A stretch of 64,000 bases of DNA, taken from contig NZ_JAPDOD010000048.1 in assembly GCF_027587205.1 (NCBI RefSeq), positions 3,014 to 67,013 on the forward strand, in the 5' to 3' direction. Position 1 is the stretch's first letter. The number at the start of each line of letters is the position of its first letter. The notes below the pieces were generated by a model. The model did no database searches and was not told where the DNA came from. It saw only the letters and a list, made by a program, of their open reading frames with translations. This DNA comes from Solirubrobacter ginsenosidimutans (GTDB lineage: Bacteria; Actinomycetota; Thermoleophilia; Solirubrobacterales; Solirubrobacteraceae). The position numbers and the translations under genes are program-made. Shown in pieces: positions 17,753 to 24,876 of this stretch.

Positions 17753-18166
17753 ATGAAAGTGACTCTGTTGCTGGCCGACGCGGCCCAGGTCTCCGAGGGC
17801 AAGCTGCACATCCTCGGCGGTGGGTGGAGCGTCACCGGGCCACCCGCTCCGTCGGCGATCGCGCTCCTCGTCGAGGTGCCGTGGGATCAGACCAACCGGC
17901 GGCTCGAGTGGCGCCTGGAGCTCGTCGACAGCGACGGCTACCCGGTCATGACCCCCGACGGCGAGGGCGGCGAGACCGCGATCGTCATGGGCGGCGAGTT
18001 CGAGGTCGGGCGCCCGCCGGGCACCCCTCACGGCGCGCCGATCGCGATGCCGGTCGCGCTGAACCTCAGCCCGCTCCCGCTCGCGTCGGGGAGCCGGTAC
18101 GAGTGGCGATTCACGATCGACGGCGAAAGCCGCGACGACTGGCGCCTCACCTTCAGCACCCGCTGA
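17753..18166 (+). CDS. DUF6941 family protein
   Basis: 137 aa, no signal peptide. It opens MKVTLLLADAAQVSEGKLHILGGGWSV, the hallmark start of the DUF6941 family common in Actinobacteria, with a conserved DQTNRRLEWRLELVDSDG core and a C-terminal RYEWRFTIDGE strand. The family is uncharacterised and looks like a small beta-sandwich. Start is the first ATG; there is no strong RBS. A hairpin follows the stop. Confidence 0.8.
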   Translation: MKVTLLLADAAQVSEGKLHILGGGWSVTGPPAPSAIALLVEVPWDQTNRRLEWRLELVDSDGYPVMTPDGEGGETAIVMGGEFEVGRPPGTPHGAPIAMPVALNLSPLPLASGSRYEWRFTIDGESRDDWRLTFSTR

Positions 18167-18186
18167 GTTCCGGCACATCTCGGAAC
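18167..18186 (+). terminator. Short hairpin after the DUF6941 gene
   Basis: GTTCCG (18167-18172) pairs with CGGAAC (18181-18186) across an 8-nt loop, starting right after the stop codon. Confidence 0.35.
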
Positions 18187-18231
18187 CGCGGGCGCCGAAC
18201 CCTCGACATTTGGCGATTGGTCGGCTCTCGG

Positions 18232-18254
18232 ACCGGACGTAGGCTCGTCCGGTG
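18232..18254 (+). promoter_or_regulatory. Inverted repeat and -10-like element overlapping the start codon of the oxidoreductase gene
   Basis: ACCGGACG (18232-18239) and CGTCCGGT (18246-18253) form a perfect 8-bp inverted repeat whose right arm enters the GTG at 18252. The 6-nt centre is TAGGCT (18240-18245), a good TANNNT -10, 6 nt before the GTG. This fits a leaderless promoter embedded in an operator. Confidence 0.5.
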
Positions 18255-19691
18255 AGCGAGGAGAAGCAGGTCGACGTCGCCATTGTCGGCGGCGGGCCGG
18301 CGGGGATGGCCGCTGCCATCGCCGCCCGCAGGGCAGGGTCGTCGGTCGTCGTGATCGACGAGTACGCCGCGCCCGGAGGCCAGATCTGGCGACGTCGCTT
18401 CGACGAGGTCGGCGCTTCCGCGCCGAAATCGCTTCCGCCTGAGGCGCGCGCGCAGGTGGCCGAGTTCACGGCCTCCGGCGCCGAGCTGCTCGCGGGCCGC
18501 TCCGTGTGGGGCACGCCGGAGCCCGGCGTGCTGATGCTCACCGGCGACGGGCCTTCGCGGGTCCGCGCTCGCGCGATCGTGCTCTGCACCGGCGCCTACG
18601 ACCGCCCGGTCGCCTTTCCGGGTTGGACACTCCCGGGGGTGATGACCGCGGGCGGCGCCCAGGCGTTGGCGAAGGGCCAGGGCGTGCTCCCGGGCAAACG
18701 GGTGCTCCTGGCGGGTGCGGGACCCTTCTTGCTCCCCGTGGCAGCGCAACTGGCTTCGCTGGGCGCGGAGATCGTGGCCGTCGCCGAGGCGACGCGGCGA
18801 CGCGAGTGGGTGGGCGTGGGGCCGCGGATGGCCGCCCATCCGGCGCGGCTCGTCGATTACGCCAAGTACCGCACGCGGGTCCGCAAGATCGTGTGGGGGC
18901 ACGTCATCGTGCGCGCTTCAGGCGAGGGGCGCGTGCGAACCGCGACCATCGCCGAGGCGGGGCCGGACTGGGCGCCCACCGGCGCCGAGAAGACCTTCGA
19001 GGTCGACGCGGTCTGCACGGCCTACGGCTTCCTCCCGTCCGTCGACCTGGCGCGCGCCCTGGGCTGCGAGCTGGCGGGTGACGCGGTCGCCCACAACGAG
19101 GACATGCAGACGTCGGTCAAGGGCGTGTTCGTGGCGGGCGAGGCGACGGGGATCGGTGGCGCCGACCTCGCGCTGGCCGAGGGCGAACTCGCGGGGTATA
19201 CCGCCGCGGCCCACGCCGCGAGCCCCGGGACGGCGGGCGTCGACGGCCACGCCGGGCCGCTGGCCGGCGCAACGGGCCGCTTCGGCGCCGCGAAGGCCGA
19301 CGGCGCGCGGCCCAACGGCGTCGTGCCGGCGCGGCCCGCGGTCGACCTCGCTCCGCTCCGCGCCCGCCGCGCCAAACTCGCGAACTTCGCCGGCATCCTC
19401 GCCGATCTCTTCGATCCGCGGCCCGGCCTGCGAACGCTGGTCGACGCGGACACGACGCTCTGCCGCTGCGAGGACGTGACCGCGGGCGCGGTCGACGCCG
19501 CCGTCGCCGGCGGCGCCACCACCCTCTCGGCCCTGAAGGTCGTCACCCGCTGCGGGCAGGGACCGTGTCAGGGCCGCGTGTGCGAGCGGCTCGTCGCCGC
19601 GCGCGTCCCGGCCCCCGAGCGCTTCAGCGCCCGGGAGCCGATCCGTCCGATTCCGCTCGGCCTCCTGATGGCCGAAGCTACGGATTCGTAG
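18252..19691 (+). CDS. FAD/NAD(P)-dependent oxidoreductase with C-terminal BFD-like [2Fe-2S] domain (HcnB / D-hydroxyproline dehydrogenase alpha type)
   Basis: 479 aa. N-terminal Rossmann motif VAIVGGGPAGMAAAIAARRAG binds FAD; a second GxGxxG-like motif (LLAGAGPFLLPVAAQLASLG) follows at about residue 155. A C-terminal domain holds four cysteines in the LCRCEDV, TRCGQGPCQGRVC arrangement of BFD-like 2Fe-2S domains. This layout is that of HcnB and the alpha subunit of octopine/D-hydroxyproline dehydrogenases. The two partner subunits are encoded at 23279-24675 on the opposite strand, beyond the amidase gene. Substrate (glycine, D-hydroxyproline, opine or other) cannot be fixed from sequence. 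Confidence 0.85.
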   Translation: MSEEKQVDVAIVGGGPAGMAAAIAARRAGSSVVVIDEYAAPGGQIWRRRFDEVGASAPKSLPPEARAQVAEFTASGAELLAGRSVWGTPEPGVLMLTGDGPSRVRARAIVLCTGAYDRPVAFPGWTLPGVMTAGGAQALAKGQGVLPGKRVLLAGAGPFLLPVAAQLASLGAEIVAVAEATRRREWVGVGPRMAAHPARLVDYAKYRTRVRKIVWGHVIVRASGEGRVRTATIAEAGPDWAPTGAEKTFEVDAVCTAYGFLPSVDLARALGCELAGDAVAHNEDMQTSVKGVFVAGEATGIGGADLALAEGELAGYTAAAHAASPGTAGVDGHAGPLAGATGRFGAAKADGARPNGVVPARPAVDLAPLRARRAKLANFAGILADLFDPRPGLRTLVDADTTLCRCEDVTAGAVDAAVAGGATTLSALKVVTRCGQGPCQGRVCERLVAARVPAPERFSAREPIRPIPLGLLMAEATDS

Positions 19692-20029
19692 TGCTCAGCG
19701 TGAACGTCAGCGTCTTGCTGTAGGCGCCCGTTCGCAGCGCGTCGCTCGCCTTCACGGCCTGCTTGAAGGCGATCGTCACCGGGTCGTTGGACACCGGCGC
19801 GGCCCAGGTGGACTTGCTGAAGCTCACCTGCAGCGGCTCCGGCAGCGCGAACGTCCCGTTCATCAGGTGGCCGGGATCGCTGACCGTCAGCGTCGCGTCG
19901 AGCGCGGTGCTGACGATGTTCGCGGTGGTCGAGGCGCTGTACTCCTTCGCGAGGCCGGGCGTGAACGGCCCGAAGCTCGCCGGAGCGCCCAGCGTCAGCG
20001 ACAGCGTCGCCGCCACCGTGCCGCCCACC
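19678..20029 (-). other. WxL-like C-terminal module, copy 5
   Basis: Starts VGGTVAATLSLTLGAPASFG and ends YSKTLTFTLSTTNP, the only copy with Asn before the final Pro. It contains DPGHLMNGTFALPEPLQV and STWAAPVSNDPVTIAFKQ. Confidence 0.7.
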
Positions 20030-23000
20030 GGGGCGGGCACGACGGTCGCGTCGCCGCCCGCGTCGGCCGGGACGACCTCGCCCGGCCCGCACGACTTCGT
20101 GCGGTCGATGTAGACGATCGGCGCGATGCAGTGCCACGTCTGCGGCATCACCTCCGACGGCGTCTGGCGCACGAGCGCGGCCCGCTCGAACGCGTAGCCG
20201 AACCCGAGCAGCTTCGCGTCGTCGCCGGCGGTGCCGGTGAACGAGATCGATTGCGGGCGGCGGGCGGTCGCGTCATAGCCGGCCGGGATCGACACCTGCG
20301 GGTAGCCGGCGCGGGTGCCGACCTCCGCCATCGTCGCGGTCAGCGAGAGGATCGCGTCCACCGGCGCGCCGGCGTTGGCCAGCAGCGTGTCGATGTACGC
20401 CTTCGACAGCGTCCGGCCGTTCGCCAGGTCGTTGGCGTACGACGTCGCGGTCGCGGGGTCGCCGAGGTTGATCGCGGCGGCCGCGCGCAGGCGCGCCTGG
20501 CCGAACTTCAGCGTGTCGCGCGGGTGGGCGTCGTTGAAGGCGACGATGTCCGCCGTCGACTTGCCGTAAGGCGCCAGGTAGGCGTCCAGGTCGCGCTTGA
20601 ACTCGCGGTCGACGATCTTCGCCGTCGTCGGGCGGTTCGGCGCCGTCAGCGGGACGATCGTCGCGCCGAGCGCGGTGATGTCGGCCACCGCGTCCGTGAA
20701 CGGCGTCAGCGAGTTGCCGCTCGTCGGCGCGATCACGCCGATCCGCTTGCCCGCCAGTGCGCCCTTGGTCAGGCCCGCCGCGTAGTCCGGCGCGACCGCG
20801 GGAGCGTTCGCGGTGGTGGCGTCCGCCGGGTCGGGGCCGACCAGTCCGGAGAGGACCGAGGCGATGTCGGCCACGGACTTGCCCACCGGGGCCGGGATGT
20901 CCTGCGAGCGCGCGACCGGCATCACGCCGGTCCGCGAGACGAGGCCGAACGTGGGCCGGAACGCGGCGACGCCGGTCGCCGCGGCGGGGGCCAGCGCCGA
21001 GATCGACGCGCTGTTGGTCGCGTTGTTGGTGCCGGAGGTGGTCTCGTCGGTCTCGACCCCGATCGTGGCCGCGGCCAGGCCGGCCGCGGCCGCCGCCACC
21101 GCACCCGCGCTGGACCCGTTGGTCGAGGTGCGCACGTCGTAGGGGTTGAGCACCTGGCCGTGCAGCGAGCCGTAGCCCGCGGGCATGCCGGTCGCCACCA
21201 TCCCGTTGAGCTCGGTCACGTTGACCTTGCCGAGGATGATCGCGCCCGCCGCCTTGAGCTTCGTCACGACCGCGGCGTCCTTGGTGGGCACGACGTCCTT
21301 CAGTGCCAGCGAACCGCCGGTGGTCGGCATCCCCGCCACGTCGATGGTGTCACTGACGAGGACCGGGATGCCGGAGAGCGGACCCGGCCGCGGAGCCGCG
21401 GCTTCGGCCAGCGCGCCCGGGTTGATCGCACGGACCGCGTCGATGCCCGGCCCCTGGTTGTTGACGTAGTGGATGCGGTCCAGGTACGCCTTCACGAGCT
21501 GCGTGCTCGTCAAGGTCCCGGCGGCGAAGCGCCGCTGGATGTCGTTGATGCTCAGGTGCTCGAGGTCGAGCACCGGCGCGATCAGCGCGTCGGTCAGCGG
21601 GCCGGCGAAGCCGGCGAACGGGCCGCAGCCGACCGGGTCATAGGCGGCGGTGCCGGGCACGCAGCGCCAGGACGCGGGGTTGATCTCCGACGCCGGCTTG
21701 CGGTTCTTGGTCGCCTGCTCGTACGCGTAGGCGTAGCCGAGCAGCTTCGCCTCGGAGAAGCGGCGGCCGACGAACGTGATGTTGACCGGGCGTCCGGTGT
21801 CGGCCGGGAAGCCGCCGGGGACGCTGACGATCGGGTAGCCCGCGAAGGCGGCAGGCGAGATCAGCCCGAGCTGGGTCTGCAGCACGGCGTCGACACCGTT
21901 GAGCAGCCCGTCGAGGTAGGTCCGCGCGCGGTTGATCTCGAACGTCTTGACGCCCTCGTACTCGGCCTCCTCGTCGGGGTTCTCGAGGTGGTACTGCGCG
22001 GGCGGGCCGAACCGCGAGTCGCCGTACTTCAGGCCCTCTTCCGGATGGTCGTGGAAGTAGGCGTAGGCCTCGTCGTAGCTCTTGATCGGCGCGCTCGCGG
22101 GCAGCCGCGAGAGGTAGTGGTTGAGGTCGCGGCGGAACTCGCGGGTCTGCAGCGACTGCGCGGTGGGGAAGTTCGGGAGGGTGATCGTCACGAGCGTCGC
22201 GCCGAGGTTCTGGAGCGCGGTCTTGGCGGCCGCGTACTGTGCGCTGCCGCCGCTGGTGACGGCGATCCGCGCGCCCTGGAGGGCGTCCGGCTTCAGGCCC
22301 GCCGTGTAGTCCGTCCCTACGACGGGCGCGGTCTCCGCGGTGTGCGGGTCCTCCGGGTCGACCGCGGTCAGGGCGTTGAGCAGCAGCGCCGCGTCGCTCG
22401 TGGTCTGCACGAGTGGCCCGAGCGTGTCCTGCGACTCGGAGATCGGCACGACGCCCGTGCGACTCCACAAGCCCGTGGTCGGGCGGATGCCGACGACGCC
22501 GTTCTGGGTCGCGGGCGAGAGGATCGAGCCCTCGGTGTCCGACCCGATCGTCAGCGCGGCGAGGCCCGCCGCGGCGGCGACGCCCGAACCGGCGCTGGAC
22601 CCACCCGGGTCCGTCGAGGTGTCGTACGGGTTGAGCACCTGCCCGTGCAGCGAGCCGTTGCCGCTGGACTGGTTGTTGGAGACCCACGCGGCGAACTCGG
22701 TCAGGTTGACCTTGCCGAGGATCACCGCACCCGCGGCCTTCAGGCGCTGCACGACGAACGCGTCCTTGTCGGGCACCGAGTGCTCGAGCACGATCGAGGA
22801 CGCCGTCGTCGGCATCCCTGCGACGTCGATGTTGTCCTTGAGCAGGACCGGCAGGCCTTCGAGCGGCCCGCGGACGCTGTGCGTCGCGCGGGCGAGGTCG
22901 GAGACCCGCGCTTCTCTGAGCGCGTTCGGGTTGAGCGCGCGGACGGCGTTGAGCGCCGGGCCGCGCTGGTTGACCGCGGCGATGCGGTCGATGTAGGCCT

Positions 23001-23154
23001 TGGTGAGCTCGACCGACGTCAGCTCACCCGCCGTCAGCTTCGCCTCCAGCTCCGTGGCCGAGGTGCGTTCGAGATCCGGCACGGCCGCCGCCGCCGGCTG
23101 CGCTCCCGCCGCCAGCGCGGTCACCACGGCCAGCGCCGCGATGTGCTGCTTCAT
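19678..23154 (-). CDS. Secreted tandem-domain amidase-signature protein with C-terminal WxL-like module
   Basis: 1158 aa, signal peptide ending AAA, ATG with GGAGGGGG upstream. Two amidase-signature domains lie in series. Domain 1 (about 30-520) has a complete-looking Ser-cisSer-Lys triad: Lys106 in LLKDNIDV, Ser186 in GGSSAGS and Ser210 in SDTEGSILSPA. Domain 2 (about 535-1010) repeats the fold but the Lys motif reads LVSDTIDV (Lys to Ser), and the nucleophile region is rewritten with an insert (VETDETTSGT onward), so it is probably inactive. The last ~115 residues are the shared module. The gene overlaps the 3' end of the oxidoreductase by 14 bp. Confidence 0.88.
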   Translation of the reverse strand: MKQHIAALAVVTALAAGAQPAAAAVPDLERTSATELEAKLTAGELTSVELTKAYIDRIAAVNQRGPALNAVRALNPNALREARVSDLARATHSVRGPLEGLPVLLKDNIDVAGMPTTASSIVLEHSVPDKDAFVVQRLKAAGAVILGKVNLTEFAAWVSNNQSSGNGSLHGQVLNPYDTSTDPGGSSAGSGVAAAAGLAALTIGSDTEGSILSPATQNGVVGIRPTTGLWSRTGVVPISESQDTLGPLVQTTSDAALLLNALTAVDPEDPHTAETAPVVGTDYTAGLKPDALQGARIAVTSGGSAQYAAAKTALQNLGATLVTITLPNFPTAQSLQTREFRRDLNHYLSRLPASAPIKSYDEAYAYFHDHPEEGLKYGDSRFGPPAQYHLENPDEEAEYEGVKTFEINRARTYLDGLLNGVDAVLQTQLGLISPAAFAGYPIVSVPGGFPADTGRPVNITFVGRRFSEAKLLGYAYAYEQATKNRKPASEINPASWRCVPGTAAYDPVGCGPFAGFAGPLTDALIAPVLDLEHLSINDIQRRFAAGTLTSTQLVKAYLDRIHYVNNQGPGIDAVRAINPGALAEAAAPRPGPLSGIPVLVSDTIDVAGMPTTGGSLALKDVVPTKDAAVVTKLKAAGAIILGKVNVTELNGMVATGMPAGYGSLHGQVLNPYDVRTSTNGSSAGAVAAAAAGLAAATIGVETDETTSGTNNATNSASISALAPAAATGVAAFRPTFGLVSRTGVMPVARSQDIPAPVGKSVADIASVLSGLVGPDPADATTANAPAVAPDYAAGLTKGALAGKRIGVIAPTSGNSLTPFTDAVADITALGATIVPLTAPNRPTTAKIVDREFKRDLDAYLAPYGKSTADIVAFNDAHPRDTLKFGQARLRAAAAINLGDPATATSYANDLANGRTLSKAYIDTLLANAGAPVDAILSLTATMAEVGTRAGYPQVSIPAGYDATARRPQSISFTGTAGDDAKLLGFGYAFERAALVRQTPSEVMPQTWHCIAPIVYIDRTKSCGPGEVVPADAGGDATVVPAPVGGTVAATLSLTLGAPASFGPFTPGLAKEYSASTTANIVSTALDATLTVSDPGHLMNGTFALPEPLQVSFSKSTWAAPVSNDPVTIAFKQAVKASDALRTGAYSKTLTFTLSTTNP

Positions 23155-23192
23155 CTGTCCCCCTCCGTTGAGGTGTTGCTCCTCCGAGCGGA

Positions 23193-23227
23193 ACGCTATG
23201 TCTGGCGCCGGTTTGCGCCCAACCGGC
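23193..23227 (-). promoter_or_regulatory. Candidate promoter/operator for the tandem amidase
   Basis: GCCGGTT (23207-23213) and AACCGGC (23221-23227) form a perfect 7-bp inverted repeat with a 7-nt spacer. On the minus strand TAGCGT (23198-23193) is a possible -10, which places the palindrome over the -35 region. A related half-site, ACCGGCAG, recurs at 23222 and 23254. Confidence 0.4.
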
Positions 23228-23240
23228 AGATGCCTGAAGT

Positions 23241-23279
23241 GGGGCCGGACCCGACCGGCAGGTGTCGCGACTCGGCCCC
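23241..23279 (-). terminator. Hairpin after the [2Fe-2S] subunit gene
   Basis: GGGGCCG (23241-23247) pairs with CGGCCCC (23273-23279), the latter touching the stop codon of the minus-strand gene. The loop is 25 nt and contains GTCGCGAC. Moderate support only. Confidence 0.35.
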
Positions 23280-23518
23280 TACGTGTGGCCCGTCGTGACC
23301 CGCATGCCCGCGGTCACGGGGGTGATGCACGAGCGGACGACGACCCCGTCGACCACGACGCGGCATTCCTGGCACACGCCGATCCCGCAGTAGAGGCCGC
23401 GCGGGTTGCCCGCGGGGCTGTCGCGCAGGGTCTCCTGGCCGGCGGTGAGCAGCACCGCGGCGAGGCTCTGCCCGCGTGGCGCGGTGAGCGCGCGCCCGTC
23501 GACGATCACCTCGATCAC
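23279..23518 (-). CDS. (2Fe-2S)-binding subunit, HcnA / D-hydroxyproline dehydrogenase gamma type
   Basis: 79 aa, GTG start overlapping the upstream stop by 3 bases (GTGA). The sequence is a compact ferredoxin-like fold: VIEVIVDGRALTAPRGQSLAAVLL, then CGIGVCQEC and a later Cys in VVRSCITPV. This four-Cys pattern and size match HcnA and the small subunit of D-hydroxyproline dehydrogenases. It should pass electrons between the two flavoproteins of the complex. The ORF continues in frame far upstream, but the homologous region starts here. Confidence 0.82.
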   Translation of the reverse strand: MIEVIVDGRALTAPRGQSLAAVLLTAGQETLRDSPAGNPRGLYCGIGVCQECRVVVDGVVVRSCITPVTAGMRVTTGHT

Positions 23519-24675
23519 GAGGCGGCCAGCTCGACCGGGGCGAAGCGGTCCGGCGAGAACCACTCGATCGGCACCGGGCTCGGCGCGCCGGTGTGCCACA
23601 ACGCGACGAGCTCGCCGGTCGCGGGGGCGAGGCCGATGCCGGCACCCTCGTGCCCGGTGGCGACGCAGATGTTCGGCGCCTCCGCGAACGGGCCGATGAT
23701 CGGCACGTGATCGGGCGTCAGCGGGCGCAGGCCGGCGTACACCCGCAGCGCGCGGGCGTCGTTGAGGACCGGGAAGAAGCGGGCGGCGCGACGGGCGATC
23801 GCGCCGGCGACGCCCAGCTCGACCTCGCGGTCGAAGCCGACGTGCTGTCTCGAACTGCCGAGCAGCGCGGTGCCGGACGGGGTCGACTCGACCACCATCG
23901 CGATCTGCAGGGCGGCGTCGTCGGCCTCGACGGCGGCGACGTACCCCGCCTCGCTCAGCTTGCGGCGGAAGACCACGGGAGAGCGTTCGAGCACCACGAT
24001 CTGGCCCTTGCGCGGCGTGACCGGGACGGTCAACCCCGCGGTCTCGAGCAGCTTCGGCGTCCACACGCCCGCGGCGATGACGACCATGTCCGCGCCGACG
24101 CGGCCGGAGCTCGTCTCCACGCCGGTCGCGCGGCCGTCGGCTCCGCGGAGGATCGCCTTCACCGTGACGTCGGTGACCAGCTCCGCCCCGAGGCGCACGG
24201 CGCCGCGGACGAGCGCGGCGGTCGCCAGCCGCGGCTCCAGCTGCGCATCGGCCGGATAGAGGACGCCGCCCGGGAGGTCGTGCGCGGCGTACGGCTCCTC
24301 GCGGCGCAGCGCGTCCGCGTCCAGCACCTCGCCTTCGACGCCCAGGCCCGCGAGCACGCGGTTGCGCTCGGCGCAGGCGAGCAACTCGGCCTCGGTCTCG
24401 GCGACGACGATGCTGCCCTTGCGGTCGTACTCGAAGTCGTCCAGCTCGGCCGAGAGGCCCTGCCAGAGGTCGCCGGAGCGAAGCGCGAGCGGCAATTCGC
24501 GCTCGAGCTCCTTGTCCCACGCGAGCACATTGCCCTCGCACGAGCCGGAGCTCCCGGAGGCGACGTAGGAGCGATCGTAGAGCCGGACGGACACGCCGGC
24601 CGCGGCCAGGTAGTAGGCGCACGAGGCGCCCACGACGCCAGCGCCCACCACGACGACGTCAGGACTGCGACCCAT
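23515..24675 (-). CDS. FAD-dependent oxidoreductase, DAO family (HcnC / D-hydroxyproline dehydrogenase beta type)
   Basis: 386 aa. N-terminal Rossmann motif VVVVGAGVVGASCAYYLAAAGVSVRLYDR, DAO-family core, and the C-terminal FAD-contact block ALRVYAGLRPLTPDHVPIIGP with ATGHEGAGIGLAPATGELVA. This is the substrate-oxidising subunit of HcnABC-like dehydrogenases acting on glycine, proline derivatives or other imino/amino acids. It is coupled to the small 2Fe-2S subunit by overlap. A TAGGGT element (24687-24682, minus strand) 6 nt before the ATG suggests a leaderless transcript. Confidence 0.88.
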   Translation of the reverse strand: MGRSPDVVVVGAGVVGASCAYYLAAAGVSVRLYDRSYVASGSSGSCEGNVLAWDKELERELPLALRSGDLWQGLSAELDDFEYDRKGSIVVAETEAELLACAERNRVLAGLGVEGEVLDADALRREEPYAAHDLPGGVLYPADAQLEPRLATAALVRGAVRLGAELVTDVTVKAILRGADGRATGVETSSGRVGADMVVIAAGVWTPKLLETAGLTVPVTPRKGQIVVLERSPVVFRRKLSEAGYVAAVEADDAALQIAMVVESTPSGTALLGSSRQHVGFDREVELGVAGAIARRAARFFPVLNDARALRVYAGLRPLTPDHVPIIGPFAEAPNICVATGHEGAGIGLAPATGELVALWHTGAPSPVPIEWFSPDRFAPVELAAS

Positions 24676-24681
24676 GATCCC

Positions 24682-24733
24682 ACCCTAGGGGCTATGTGCG
24701 ATCCCGGCTTCCGACATTCGATGCATGGAAGCC
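24682..24733 (-). promoter_or_regulatory. Promoter region of the DAO-family gene
   Basis: On the minus strand TAGGGT lies 6 nt before the ATG at 24675. Upstream, GGCTTCC (24706-24712) and GGAAGCC (24727-24733) form an inverted repeat with 14-nt spacer, well placed for an activator or repressor near -35. Confidence 0.45.
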
Positions 24734-24836
24734 CTGCCGCCCTTCGACATATCTCCATTGCGGGGGTCATCCGACGAGACGGAAAATGCCGGGCAAGGGG
24801 GACCACTGGGTCCATGTAAGAGGGGTGTGTGCGCGA

Positions 24837-24876
24837 CGGTGAGTGGTGCGAGCGGAGGGGCCGCCGCCACTCACCG
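24837..24876 (-). terminator. Strong hairpin at the 3' end of the ALDH-like gene
   Basis: CGGTGAGTGG (24837-24846) pairs perfectly with CCACTCACCG (24867-24876); inner GCGG/CCGC pairing extends the stem. One arm includes the stop codon at 24871-24873. No T-tract. Confidence 0.6.

Noticed and set aside
19867..23298. 1143-codon frame opposite the tandem amidase
   Set aside because: Arg-rich, motif-free translation that shadows the codon structure of the amidase gene.
600..24745. Shared PucR box (CCGACATTCG / TCGACATTTG-like strings at about 650, 18205, 24711, 24737)
   Set aside because: Matches are short, differ in spacing and are expected by chance; no firm consensus.
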